A stretch of 64,000 bases of DNA from Schistocerca nitens (lineage: Eukaryota > Arthropoda > Insecta > Orthoptera > Acrididae): positions 175,480,178 through 175,544,177 of the forward strand of contig NC_064622.1 of NCBI RefSeq assembly GCF_023898315.1, written 5' to 3'. Positions 1 to 11,984 of this stretch are shown piece after piece; positions within the stretch are counted from its first letter, which is position 1; the number at the start of each line of letters is the position of its first letter. The notes beneath the pieces were generated by a model. That model was not told the DNA's origin and did not search any database. It was given only the letters and a program-made list of their open reading frames with translations. The translations under genes and the position numbers were made by a program.

Positions 1-190
1 TCACGGAATTGGGGGGGGGGGATGTTAAAAATTGTAGAGGGAGACCAAGATAGGAGTACCTTAAGGAGGTTCAAGTGGATGTAGGTTGAAGTAGTCATTT
101 GGAAAAAAAGAGGCATGCACAGAATTGTGTAATGTGGAGAGCTGCATTAAACCCGCCTACTGACTGAAGACGACGACAACAGCAACATCC
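1..190 (+). mobile_element. RTE-type LINE, 3' end fragment
   Basis: The sequence resembles the 3' end of the RTE LINE at 31386-34782 read on its coding strand: the block encoding the C-terminal RRGRPRDEYTKQ region, followed by a short tail of ACGACGACAACAGCAAC triplets. The reading frame has stops and a run of 11 Gs at 11-21. The 5' part lies outside the window. It is a dead, truncated copy. Confidence 0.7.
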
Positions 191-740
191 GAACTGCGTG
201 GCTCCAAAACAGTAGGCCTATGCAAAACAATATCAAGGAATTTAACTACAGACTAGCTGAAAAAAAAAAGACCAATTTTACTTCGCTTTCCTTTTCACTT
301 GTTTTCTAAAAACATTCCAGAACAACATAAATATGTATACTGAGAAAATATTAAAAGTATTGGTACTTCGCTCTTTACTTAGTATTCTGTACACAACTTT
401 AAGCAATTCACTTTCACTTAAATATATTTCACTTTCTTATCATTTTAATTTTCCCTTGATCTGCTTGGGGTGAAAAACTGCTAAGGTCATAAGCACCCGT
501 ATCATAAAGTAAGAAAAAACAAGTACTAAATAAAAAGCTGATGCGAAAAAGGCAAAAATCCAATGAAGCAACTTTAAAAGAGAAGCCACTAAGGATAAGG
601 ATGTCCCTATGGAAAATTTCTAAAAACATTGTTGAGATGGCAGAGGTCCCCGCAGGGAGGATCAAATTTGCTTCACCATGCCACTGCAGTGAATAAAAAG
701 TAAAACACAAGCGACAGAACGCACATCATCCACTAAAAAT
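191..740. other. unassigned AT-rich stretch
   Basis: I recognise no gene, RNA or repeat family here. The longest open frame (429-710, minus) has no recognisable domain and looks like chance. Confidence 0.5.
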
Positions 741-899
741 CTGACAAAGTAGATGGCAAACATAGATATAACCGTAAACAATTAAAAAATTGGCACCAAA
801 TCAGAAAGTGGTATACCGTCAAAGGTTGAGAGCATTAGGCACAGTGAGGCAAGGTCACCACTTAATAAATGGTGATGACTAAAACCACAGCATCCAGTA

Positions 900-1731
900 C
901 ACAGCCGGGCTACAATGAGCTCCTCAGGATGTGAGGGCTGAGAGGAAGTCGACCATACTATTGGGAAAGGTTTAATGTCCCAGAGTTTGTTTCCCTGGAG
1001 AGAAGACTACCATGATACTACATGTCAGACAGTGACACGGAGATCATGTAAGGGAACAGAATGATTGGCAGGCTGAGGGAGGAGACCTGGAGCCTTTACA
1101 GCAGAATCAGTAGCCTCATTCCCTGGCTTGCCAACGTGACCAGGAACCCACAGGAATACCACGTTGGCTCCCCCCACAGTTAGCGAGTGAAGGTATTATT
1201 AGATCAATTGTACTACGGGGTGGACTCAGTACATTGCACGAAGACTCTGGATAGCACTGAGCAAATCTGAGCAGATGACACAATTTGGAAGCCCATGTTG
1301 CCAGATGTAATGGGTGGCATGATAAACTTCGTGGAGGTGTGTGGTGAAAATCTAGCACTCGTCAAGAAGCCAAGTACAAAGGCACACCCAAAACCATTGT
1401 CAGTGTTGGAACCGTCAGTGTAGACGAAGATGCTCTCCCTACTATCAAAATGCGAGAAACTTGCTGTGATACACCAGGCCAGGCCAGGCCAGGAATGGAG
1501 TCCAAAATGAACACATACGTCAGCAAAGGTTCTGAAGAGCGCACTTGTGGGGAACATGGCAGCAATTGTAAAGCAAAGCTGTCGAAGCAGTAAAAAAAAA
1601 GTGAACTCCGGGAGATAACAGAGAAGATGGGCGCAGCACTTACTGGCGGTGAATGGAATCATTAAGGGGAGTATAGGATGTGTGATCGGCCATAGAAGAC
1701 AGACAGCTGGCCTGACGACTGAGGAGAACAT
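900..1731 (-). pseudogene. LINE RNase H domain remnant
   Basis: The minus strand encodes VYTDGSNTDNGFGCAFVL near 1380-1440, the first catalytic-Asp block of an RNase H. Further downstream on that strand, near 1110-1165, another frame reads WVPGHVGKPGNEATD, the last conserved RNase H block (a H/D-bearing helix). The two blocks are in different frames. Beyond it the frame continues with a hydrophobic, Cys-containing tail typical of these LINEs (near 900-1000). The domain would remove template RNA during target-primed reverse transcription. It is non-functional here. Confidence 0.7.
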
Positions 1732-1944
1732 CCAGCCGATAGGACAAAGGTTTAGTCAGCAGCCTCAACATAAGGACTCTCAACGGCCTAATGTAGAAGG
1801 CACTAGTGGCTAAATGTAACCCGCAATGGTTAATGGTGTTAAGACGACTTAAGACAGACGGACATATGGATTAATATATGATACATCCATAATCCAGTTT
1901 CAAATGGACAAGGGACCAGTATAAACGGAGGAGGATGGTGTGAT

Positions 1945-3425
1945 CCACTCCTCCTAAGGTACCTGAGCCGAGCACAGCTCTCGTTCTTCCCATTTATTGT
2001 TTCCCATTTATTATGGTACTGCCACCTCGTTTTTATATTCCATTTACTGACATCACTAACTTCCTGCCTTACTTGTCCATGAGCGGCAGCAGCAGCGCAT
2101 ATTGATAAGTGCACTGTTGTACCACGTCTGGAGTGACCATTAGTTTTTCCGGGTCATTGTGTGTCTGACTAGTCAGTTCGGGATGGACCAGCAGTACATT
2201 CAGGACGCACTAGCTGTGAGTCAGGGATGGAGCACCGGTGAGAAGTCGACAGCCAGTGCTCGCCGACCACTGGTGACGCACATGAACTGTCTGATGGAGG
2301 GAGATTGGAGCGGGACGACTGTCGGTTGGTTGTCTCATCGGCTGACATATATTTGGTCCTTTCACCATTTCCGGGCCTGGAGTTGGTCGGTTGGCAAGGA
2401 GCAGTGAGAAAATCTCTGGGGCACGTTGTTTGGCCGCCCGCTGGCGGCCTCTATGCAGTGTAGGAGTGTGTGGTGCTGTCGCCATTGCTACGAGGTTTGT
2501 GGCTCACCAATCCTGGACATGAAAGTTGAGTTTTGACTTAATCTACCAGCAAGTCATGACTGTTCACATTGTGTCATTTGGAGTTCATTGTCAGCTGTTG
2601 GGATATCCCTGCGAGCAACGTGTGTTTTCAAGTTGGCAAATTTTAGCCACCCTCCGGTGGAGTTTAATTGTACTTGGTTATTTGAATTGAAGTGTACCAG
2701 TGGAATCTTCTGGCTTGTGGTCATTAACATTCCGGTTACCTGCCCTGGCCATTGACGTAAATTCAGGCAGTGTATTTTCCTCATAGTGTTGTCGCTGTCC
2801 AGCACGGTGTGTAGTTTGACAGCTCAATGTATAATTGGTTGTGGGCGCCAATACCTTCTACGTTGTTCCATTGAACTCCGTGTTGTGTGGTGGTCGGCTG
2901 AAGCAGAGGTTAGCTTGTTGGTGGGTCTGTTGACTGTCTGTTGGTTGGGCTGTCGTCAGATCGACAATGGTTGGGCCGACTGCATGTCTCACCTAAGCAA
3001 GCAATAGTGTTTGAATTCCGACCCTCTGACCTTTTGAGTGCCCCTGGGTATACTGCCTTTTCTTGTTTGTTTTTGTTGTTTGTACTTGTATGCCTTCTAG
3101 GTGATTTTTAGATTAAGGTTGTTTTGCCCTAAGGCATCAGATGGTTTGGACCTTCAGCCTAATTTAAGAACTGTTTTATGTAAAGCCTTTGGCATCTTTA
3201 AAATTAATGTTATTGAGTCTTAAGTGTTGGGCCTTCAGCCGATTTTGAATTTAAGTTGTTTGCTCTTAAAGTGTCAGATTCTTTGGGCCTTCAGCCTAAT
3301 TAAGGAACATTTTTAAGATAAGGCTTTGCCTTTTAAATTTCTGATTTTGGTTAAGCTTCAAGTTATTGGCTTTCCACAACTTAAACTACCTGTCCTGTCC
3401 TGCCCTACGGGTTTAGCAGGGCATT
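1945..3425. mobile_element. insertion in the LINE, probably a solo LTR
   Basis: The RT thumb of the host LINE stops at about 3426 and resumes at about 1944 (minus-strand reading DYGCII and following), so about 1.48 kb was inserted. The insert has no coding domain. Near its right end (3120-3310) it holds three diverged subrepeats sharing the motif GGGCCTTCAGCC, each followed by an AT-rich spacer. A non-coding, 1-1.5 kb block with subrepeats fits a solo LTR, but I could not find clean TG...CA ends or a target duplication, so the class is inference. Confidence 0.4.
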
Positions 3426-4950
3426 TCAGTACCACATAAAACATTTAGAACATTGAGAAAGCGAGTACAACAAGCTGCCTGGTAAGAGATGTGGGAAGAC
3501 CAATAGAGTTTCTATATCAAACGTGAGCCCCAAGAATTTTGTTGTGCCAATGAATGGAAGAAGGAGTGGGGCGAGACATAGGGACGGGGGAAGAAACTCC
3601 CGGTATTGCCAGAAGTTCATACATACAGTCTTGTCAGCGGAAGACTGGAAGCCACTGTTGATGCTCCATTAGTATAGATGACCAAGACATCGCTGAAGAT
3701 GCTGCTCAGGTGGACAGGTTCTTTGAGAGCTGCAATAAATCACAAAGTCATCAATGGAAAGAGAGCCAGAGATACTTAGTGGAAGACAGTCCATAATAAG
3801 GTTAACGGCTAGTATATGGAAAATAAGACGACACTGAGCACAGCACATTGAGTCACCTTATTCTCTTTAACAAGAGTGTGACAGAGCCGAGCCCAAATGT
3901 ACCTTAAAAATTCCTGGATAAAAAGGGCCAGGCAATGCTGGAAGCCCCACTCATACATAATACGGAGAATACTCATCCTGCAGCATGTGTCATACACCTT
4001 CAACTCAAAAAACACCACCACAGTTTGACACTTCCGCATAAAAAACTGTTCACAGTATGAGTTAACAAAGTGATGAAACAATCAACTGCAGAGCAATGCC
4101 TACAGTATTCATACTGGGCATTAAAGAGAGCATTACCAGACTTGAGCGACCACACCAGCTGATCACTAATCGTATGTCCCATCACCTTGCAAATGCAGCT
4201 GGTGAGGAAAATTGAGCAGTAGCTGGAAGGAAGTTGTTTGTCCTTTCCAGACTTAGGTATAGAAATGACAATGGCCTCACAGCAGTAACTGGGAAATGTT
4301 TCCAGATGCAGTTATAGGTATGGAGGAGAAAGCATAGGCCCTCAGGAGACAGGTGTTGCAACATCAGGATGTGAACCCGTCTGGCCCTGGAGCAGATGAC
4401 CAGGACGAAGAGAGTGCATGTTTAAGGTCCCTCATAGTAAAAGCAGCATTGTAACATTTATGATTCTGGAAGGAGAAAGATATCGTCCTTGCCTTAGTTG
4501 CTTGTTTCAGAGGGAGGAACTTGAAAAGTCTGCAAAATATTGGCTCAAAGTGTTGGAGACATCAAAAACATCTACAATGACATTGTTCACTATGGTCAGA
4601 CCAGGAATTGCGGAATAAACCGCGGTTCCTGAAAGCCAACGGACATTACCCCAAACAGAAGAGGGAGTAAAACTGTTAAATGAGCTTTGAAACGAAAGCC
4701 AACTAGAATTTTTTCTATCCCTGAAAATGTGGTGACACTGCATACGTAACTGTATATAATGTATACAGTTTGCTATTGTGAGATGGCATTGGAAAATGTG
4801 GAGAGCTTGTCTCCATGCACGGACTGCCTCAGTCCACCAGGGGACAGAGGCATGTCGCGGCGAGGAAAAGGTGTGAGGCGTGGAACATTCTGCAGTGGTA
4901 AGGATTGTGTTTGTAAAGTATACTACTTGATCATCAATGCAACTTGTACA
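3426..4950 (-). pseudogene. LINE reverse transcriptase remnant (I/Jockey type)
   Basis: Minus-strand segments match an insect LINE RT in order. They are an EN-RT linker with SVPWWTEAVRAW (near 4850), a finger region (near 4150-4000), the thumb-side motif FIGTTKFLGLTFD (near 3540) and a catalytic-box remnant read as SIDDFVIY (near 3740-3765), where the usual F/YxDD is altered to IDD. Segments are spread over all three frames. The sequence after 3426 is displaced by the insertion at 1945-3425. Confidence 0.65.
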
Positions 4951-5191
4951 CATGTTGCAGTCTCATAGAACTGAAACCGGTTCTCTGAGATTGCAGACGT
5001 GTGTGCAAGTTGCATTTGCGTGAGTGCGTGTGCGCATCTGTGTATACTGCTGACAAAAGCCTTAATGGCCAAAAGCTATAATTTTGTGAATCTTTTTGTT
5101 GTGCCTATCGCGACTCAGCATCTCCACTATATGGTGAGTAGCAACTTTCCTCCTCTGGTATTGTTACATTCCATCCTGGATTTTCCATTGT
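4942..5191 (+). mobile_element. SINE-like element with perfect 15-bp target duplication
   Basis: The 15-mer TTGATCATCAATGCA occurs at 4927-4941 and again at 5192-5206, flanking a 250-bp unit exactly. The unit contains a GT-rich block, the motif AAAGCCTTAATGGCCAAAAGCT near 5058 and ends with CATCCTGGATTTTCCATTG. Related pieces occur at 16870-17008, 29396-29426, 61617-61885 and 63290-63430. Long duplication and short length point to LINE-mobilised insertion. It sits in the EN-RT linker of the I/Jockey LINE, so it is younger than that copy. I do not see a clear tRNA or 5S head, so the SINE label is by size and duplication. Confidence 0.75.
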
Positions 5192-5225
5192 TTGATCATC
5201 AATGCAGAAGAAATGGTGCTCATTG

Positions 5226-5790
5226 AAAGTGACCAGTGAGGAGTAGAACCACCAGCCAGCTTTGGAAAGCTGCCAGTTGGTTGGATGCACAGATGGGACA
5301 GGCGTTAGCAAACAATTGACACATGAGAGACGGTCACTCGAGCGTGTGCTGGAGAGAACGGACCACTCAAGATGACGAGCACGCTGAGCAGTATAGATTG
5401 AAAGGTTCAAGAGGGAAAAAGGCATGCATGGACTTGGAAAAAAATGTGGGTGAAGTTAAAAGGTGAAACCGGGGACGGAAAGACAGACAGCAACACCTTG
5501 AAGCTGGGTGTGGAAGGAAATGGTGTGACTATAGATGTCGTCTCGAATGAGTGACATGACACCCTCATGAGCCGGAATCCCAGGCTAAGGGGGAAGGTAA
5601 AAGGGACTGAAGTGAAGCACAGGAGGTAAAAGCAATTGTGAGGACGTAATTTTGTTTCCTGGAGGCAGAAAACCACTGGACAGTATGATCGCATGAGGAA
5701 CTGTAATTTAACACTATTGGATCTGATGCCGCAAATGTTCGATTGGAGAATAACCATATCCAATGATGCACAGGAGATGGGCCAAGTAAG
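5226..5790 (-). pseudogene. LINE AP-endonuclease remnant
   Basis: The minus strand near 5763-5650 reads VILQSNICGIRSNSVKLQFL followed by CLQETKL, matching the N-terminal blocks of an exonuclease/endonuclease/phosphatase fold LINE endonuclease (N and the catalytic E of the QETK block). The remainder is frame-shifted. In the intact element this nuclease nicks target DNA to prime reverse transcription. Confidence 0.65.
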
Positions 5791-5939
5791 GGGACAGTCA
5801 CCGCAGTGGCTTCCTAGTGCCAGAACTCAAAAGTGAACATTGATCAGGTTGAGAAGCTGGAAGATCCTGATACATTAGTTTAACAGAGGCATTTGTATTC
5901 ACCTTCGGTTGGCCAGCGGATTGGTTGTTGGCGGTGTGT

Positions 5940-7020
5940 CCTCAGTGAAACGGGTGAGGGTATTGCATGGTGACACTGTTGAAGAGAACACTGAGGTGGA
6001 GAAGGGGAAGATCATTTGGCTTTGTTTGACTGCTTAGAACCTTGGCGTTTGTCAGGCGCAGATTCGGACATTCGCTGGCTAGATGTGTGCAGAAAGTCAT
6101 TACAGGAGTACTCCTTTCTAGACTTCCAGGCTTCTGTTTGAGAGGCATGCTATTTTGCTGGTGCAGGCGAACGTTTGTTGGTATGGTGTGCACACATAGC
6201 AGGTAAAGATGAGCCAATTTTACAACGGTGGCACTAAACTTGAAGTCTCAAGTCTGCATAGCCATGTCCTTCATGGGTGGGGGTGTACGGAGAACTGTAC
6301 TACAACTGTCAGAGGGTTGTGTGCAAGGTTTGCAGCTAGCCAGCATTTTCCGAGCAATGTGAGTAGGAACTTTTTCCTTCACCCAGAAATCCCGAACAGC
6401 TCCCTCACTAAGGTAGATAGGATAGTCACAGGATGGAATAAGTTGATACAGTGAAGGGAAGGAGGTGGACACTCACCCTAATGAGCGTCCCTGCTACAAG
6501 TTATGCATTTGGCTGCATTTTCATAAGATTTATAGCAACAAGTGGGAGTCAGGATATATGAACTAACAGTAACAGCTTCGCAGCCAGTCTTAATTTTTGA
6601 TGGAAGTACCTCAAGGTCAAATGTAAACTAATACTTTATCAACCCTTATCATGACACAGTGAACTGCAGTCATTCCCTGGTCAGATAGACATACCGTCAT
6701 TTCAGTCTTGGTCAGGCCATCAAGCAGCCAACTATATGGCACCACGGGAGAAAATTAGAGTGCAGTGAATCTCTACTTTAACAGTATAGCTGTGGGGAAG
6801 TGTTGCATTACACTGTTTATGCACTTGAAAAGCACTATCCGTCTCCAAAAGCAAGCTCCCACTACGCAACCAAGGGCAGAGCTTCACAGGACCAGCAACG
6901 GCGTCTACACCCTTCTTAACAACAAATGGATGAACTGTCGTGAAAGTGTGAACATCTTCCATTTGTGACACCACAAGGTATCGGGGTGCAGCCGGGAGAG
7001 GCGTCGATTCTTTCATCTCA
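5940..7020 (-). pseudogene. LINE ORF1 (gag-like) remnant with zinc-knuckle region
   Basis: Around 6560-6400 the minus strand shows spaced Cys/His (CYKSYENAAKCITC, then GECPPPSLHC) resembling the paired CCHC knuckles of a LINE ORF1. This is followed by a segment with AVRDFWVKEKVPTHIARKMLA, the region after the knuckles. The rest (6970-6730 and toward 7300) is low-similarity 5' sequence. Frames are broken. Such proteins package the element RNA. Confidence 0.5.
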
Positions 7021-7300
7021 ACCCATTAATGTCTTTGAGATGAGGAATTCATCACGGAGAAATGCTCCATGATTGCCAGCATCTTCATGACACGCTCCTT
7101 CCTACTGGGGTTCCTCCCTGACGGGCGGCTGGTCCAACTTAGGTGATTGTTCACACCTCCTGGATTCCAGACAAAGGGACTAATTGGCGTAGAGAAAGGT
7201 ACCAGCTTAGGCCATCACCCCTCCCTGAGTCTGGCCTTTACCAGGGGTAAGTATGAGCCCTAGTTGTCGACATGGAGCTGGGAATTATGCATTACCCCAT

Positions 7301-8300
7301 CATCTTTTACATGTCAAACGCATGGGCTGACCATCAGATATGCACAGGGAGGAAGAAGAAGAGAGACGTCAAATGCCAAAATGGAGGAAGGGTAAGAAAA
7401 GGAAGGACACGAAAAGAAAGGTGGATGGACAAGATGAATGCATACACAGTTTCATCAAGAACTTCGGTTTCCCAATGCTCCCCAAGGAAAAAAAAAAAAA
7501 CTTTATTGCTCGAAGCAGCACACTCGTCGAAGATTATCTAGGAACAGAACAGCGATTGGAAGTGGACCAACAGCAGTAATCAAAACGTTACTTCACTTCA
7601 GTTTGTTACCTACTTGGATACTAAGGAATTTTGCATGTGTTTCATATGATGTGAAACTACATGTATTACATATTTTGAATAGCGCAATATGAATTTTACA
7701 ACAACAGAAGTAGCACGAGGAAACTGCAATCCAATAGGTAGTTTTTACTTCAACTATTTATTTTCATTGTATAATGATGACAAATCCCAAACCCCGTAAT
7801 GATATCAAACGATGGATGAATAAATAAATAAACTGTGGGATGTTATACTATGTTTCAGAACTAGAAGACCCATTATTTAGCAAAAGGAGGAAACAGTTCT
7901 GCCTAATTCCTAAATAGTCTCCTTCTGCCTTTTGCTAGGTGAAGGATGCTTTAATCCTATGTCCAATGTTGTAGTTTTTCTGTCTCTGGGTGCTTGATTG
8001 TAATTTGGATTGAGTAGCTGACTCAAAGCAAGGAGGTTTGATCAGAATTTAATATGTTATTGCTCACAAGGTCATTAGATAATGAGCACTTAAGTTTTGA
8101 TTGTACATAAAAATGCATAGATAGTATCAGACTAAAGATTGTAGGATACCAGCAGTAATACTCAGCACAATATGCGTTGCACACTTTATTAACAATCTGT
8201 CTCATACACATCCGTACATGAGCATCGTCTACTATGCACTGCCACCTCACTGTTCGTGAAAGACCTTTCTCAGTGCCTTATCAAGACATTCCCATCATGG
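7301..8300. other. unassigned stretch
   Basis: No domain recognised. It holds a purine-rich block at 7345-7440, an A12 run at about 7489-7500 and an ATAAATAAATAAATAA run near 7820. Small open frames at 7272-7692 overlap each other in three frames and look like compositional chance. Confidence 0.5.
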
Positions 8301-8599
8301 TTGAGATCTATATCAGTGTGGACGCAGTCAGATGTGCACGACAGGCAGCGTTGTGGCTGGCTTGAATGTGGGACATGGCCGGTCTGTTTCTCAGTGAAAT
8401 GTGGGTGTCATACGAATACTGTATTGCTTGTATTGGACCAAGTGTGCAGCACGGTGGAGAGGGCTCGGCAGGCACAGAGAGTGCAAAGGAGGTTTCTTCG
8501 TCAAGCAAGGTACCATTCAAGGGTTCTGTAGTGGAACAAGTTGGTGAGAGTTCATGTCAATCATCTTGGAGTGGCCTGGGATGAGGTGTAGTCATCCCG

Positions 8600-9775
8600 C
8601 AGTATCCACACCAGCTCCAGGCGGGTGATGGAAATGGTCGTCAGTGTACCATGTAATAGGACCTTAAGGTCTGTACCCTAGGCTGATGACTGAGTGGGTC
8701 CAAGTATGGAGGATACAAGGTGGCCCTTATGAAGTCGTCCTGCAATATGACATAATCACACTGTGCCATATCCTTGTGGACAAAGACCTACGGTGTTGAC
8801 TGCAGTGTTTGTGGCGTGGCGCTAATTGTGCAAATATGCTGGCGTAACCAATGAACGAGTGATGAGAGGTCCATCTGAATGGGATCTGTAGTACTTGTGT
8901 AAAGTCTGCTGGCAGGGGGAGACGTTCGCCTCATAGTACCTGTGCCAGCAATACCTGCAGGTCATCCTTGCATGCTGTTCATATGGCATGTAGAATCCAC
9001 AGAAGGCCCGATGACTCGCCATCAGGGCTACTTTCATCCTGTGCCACCTCTCCATGAGCCCATTACTCTGTGGGTGATAAGCAGTAGTGGGCATGTGCAA
9101 TATTCCGCAGAGGCAGCACAGTGTGTTAAAGAGGCTGGCCTCAAACTGATGGCCCTGATCAGTCAGACAGTTTCTTGTAGAAAAACCAGAGCATCTGAAG
9201 TTCAACGTCAAGTACTTGTTGCACAACTGTACCGATAGCGGAATTGCACAAATCAAGTCATGAGAGTCAATTGGGCTTTGGGACAGGGGTGTGCCAAAGT
9301 TACAGCACGCGCTAAGCACTACTTGGCACTTCAAAATGTATTCGCCATCTCTGAAGTCCACTGAATTTTCTCTTGCCCTGTTTGTCCATGTCTGACATAG
9401 CGTTCAACAGAGGCACCTATTGCTCAGTCACATGAGGCAGGTGGTCACGGTAGAAATCTTGAATTCCTATGAGGTGCTGTAGGTCATGAGGAAGATTGCT
9501 CACCATAGAGATAAGCTCCTCCTACGTTGGTAGCCCTGTACCACCGAGGAACAGGCATTCATTTGATGTTTTTGAAAATCCAGCCTGGATTATTGTGTTC
9601 CAACGATGTGGCCACCCCACATCGATTGGTCCTCCACACCAATTTCTGAAGACAACAGTACAAGGACTGCAGTGAAGGATGTGCAGTCTGCTACTTGGGT
9701 GATTAAATAAGTGTGCAACATTCAGCAGTATAACATTTATGCGGCTAACAGTGGCCTTTTCACATCTCAACAATA
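8600..9775 (-). pseudogene. Ty3/gypsy pol remnant: RT tail, RNase H start and integrase
   Basis: Minus-strand order: an RT-RNase H connection block with QDFYRDHLPH (near 9450), a WTSEMA-like RNase H entry (near 9360), an AIGTVVQQ block (near 9230), then abruptly the integrase core with LTDQGHQFEASLFNTL and TAYHPQSNGLMERWHR (9170-9030). The integrase shows the second Asp (TDQG) and the Glu (MERWH) of its DDE triad. Little or no sequence separates the RNase H start from the integrase core, so most of RNase H, the H2C2 finger and the first catalytic Asp block are deleted. Weak C-terminal integrase sequence runs to about 8600. Stops and frameshifts show it is dead. Confidence 0.72.
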
Positions 9776-10560
9776 GTTGCCTACTCCCAATCTATTATTA
9801 GAGTTTGAGAGAAACACCACATCTGGCCGCAGCTCCGATAAGCAATGCCCTAAACTATGTATGAAAGCGTATTCGCATATCCCGTGTTACGCGCTGGATT
9901 GAAGCAACTGCTAACCGTTTAAACACAACTAGCTGTTGCATAAGGCAATAAAAGATGTGACTCTTCACATGGTATGGTTGTTGGGCCATTTCGACTGGCT
10001 GCTGTGGCAGGGAGGGGCGCCGTCTCCTTTGGCAGCAGTTGGGTGCACACCATCTCCTTCGGCGGCAGTCAGGCAAAATCGTGTTGTCTCTGTTTCTGTT
10101 GCCGTTCTGCAACATCTGCAAATGTGGCGAGAAAAGATGACTGCCATTACTAAGGATTTCATTAACACACTGTTGACCACACAAAATCTTAGCACAAAAA
10201 AATTGTTCAAGCGGCAAGCAACTAGTCGAATCGCATGCTCAGAATGAATTGCATACCAAAGATGTGGTTCAGTCGAAGCTCTAGTAAAAGAGTATCTAAC
10301 TAGTTGGGTAGTGTGGAAATGTTGAACACTGCACTGACTCGCAGTATCCGCATGGTTATTCTGTGGCAAGTGCTGGACATGTCAAGCAGGTATTTTCTGG
10401 CCGGGCGAGCTGCATCCTGGGCATGTCTTAATGCAAAACAACAAAATTGTATGGCACTGTCAGTTAATTGTCAGCATCAGAACAATGTTTGGTAACGTTT
10501 GTTGTGATGTTTACACATGTCAGGCTTTTGGTAGACCACCACTATAGATACTTTCCCCAG
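9776..10560 (-). mobile_element. possible 5' part (gag/leader) of the same Ty3/gypsy remnant
   Basis: Upstream of the pol remnant on the minus strand lies a 134-codon frame (10369-9965) and an overlapping 120-codon frame (10217-9855), rich in Q, N, R, T and P. A Q-rich, basic segment before pol is what some gypsy gag genes look like, but no nucleocapsid finger or LTR boundary is visible. The assignment rests mainly on position and orientation. Confidence 0.3.
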
Positions 10561-11984
10561 TGAGATGTATGGATAGCACTACCAATGTATACGACATGAT
10601 TTTGGTGTAATAATACTTTATTAATAATTTTTGTGAACATTTCTCATGGAGAAACAAGAGTCTGGTTAAAAATACTTTTAAATGGATAAGAAGAGTCTTG
10701 ATTGCAATACAATGTTTATTTACGATTTCCTGTTTTGGTTACAATGTGACCAAAACTGGTAACCATTGTAAATTAATATACTGTGGCCAGGGCTGTTCTT
10801 AATCGATTTTTTTTTAGCTTTATTAATACCACATAATGCAAAATACATCCAAATGGCAGCGAGAGCTAAACCCGACTGAAGTCTAAAGACACTACACTAG
10901 TCAATCTGCAGTCCCTGGTCATAGGTGTTGCATCACTAGCTGCCACACAAATATTTTATTCATTACCACATACTTGCAAGGTGTTTCAATACTGTTACCT
11001 ATGACAAATCCTATATCATATCACTATACCTGTATATAGTAAGATACCAGAATGCTTATAAACTGAAACAAAAATGTGGAAGAATCTACTGTGTCCTTTT
11101 CACAGAAATCATACCAAAATATTTCTCCGACAACTTAAGGGAGCCACAGAAGACCTTAAACTTGACGGCCACACTGAAATTTGAACACTGTTCCTTTAAA
11201 ATGGGAGACCAGTACCATAATCGATGTATAACATAGTTTGGTAAGTAACTTATAAAATTAGTATTTGTATTATTAACATATTTATGTATAGATCATTTTA
11301 AATTGACATAGGACTTGTCCCAATAGAGTTGGATATGAGCTTTTGAATAGTATATTAATGCTTTTGGTCAATAGTCAATATATGTGATATGAGGAAGAAA
11401 AGCAGGCCAACAATAATCTGTCATCCAATACATAGAATCGAGTGCAAATTCACTAAAAATTGTAAGTATCAACAAAAAAGAACACTAGTGCTGAAACCAT
11501 GTCTCTATACAAATGATAGCATAAGCAGTTTTATTTTTCTGCAAGATATCATATTTTTCTATGAGTAAATCTTTAATCAACACACTAAGAAACACTCTGA
11601 GCCATATATTCTGATGAGAAAGGGAACCATCAGGGATTAGAATCAAATTCGATATTAGCTATGTAATAACTAGATATTGCTAGTTATGATAATTACATAC
11701 TGATAGTTTTCTGTCAAAGTTATGTTTAGACCCACACGCAATAGCAATTGCATCATATTACCATACATAAACAGAATCTAAAATTTTCAACATGCTATTA
11801 CTTTCCTTTAGTGCACCAACACCAGTGCCAAAGTGTTCACATGAGGGCTAAAAATTTTACTACATATGGTGGGGGGGGGGGGGGGGGCTGATTTCATGTT
11901 GTTGTCAATGTTGTTTAAGCTGTTAGTCACAAGTTTCCTGCATAACTAGTCACAGCCCAACGATTCTTATCGAATATTCCTCTT
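10561..11984. other. unassigned AT-rich stretch
   Basis: No open frame of note and no repeat family I recognise. The only marked feature is a run of 17 Gs at 11871-11887. Confidence 0.5.
11871..11887 (+). repeat. G17 homopolymer
   Basis: Seventeen consecutive Gs, one of about ten G or C runs of 11 or more in this window. Confidence 0.95.

Larger units (their letters stand above)
745..7300 (-). mobile_element. decayed I/Jockey-type LINE with ORF1, EN, RT and RNase H
   Basis: Reading the minus strand, recognisable blocks occur in the order expected of a LINE with a C-terminal RNase H. They are an ORF1 with a zinc-knuckle region (about 7020-5940), an AP endonuclease (5790-5226), an RT linker and RT (4950-3430, continuing at 1945-1740) and RNase H (1731-900). 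Frames change many times and stops are frequent, so it is an old copy. It was later interrupted by a SINE (4942-5191) and an LTR-like block (1945-3425). The clade is inferred from the RNase H and from EN/RT similarity by eye; I, R1 or Jockey groups are possible. Confidence 0.72.

Noticed and set aside
7272-7692. Three overlapping basic frames as a small gene
   Set aside because: They are in different frames of the same purine-rich sequence, with no domain and no splice or promoter support.
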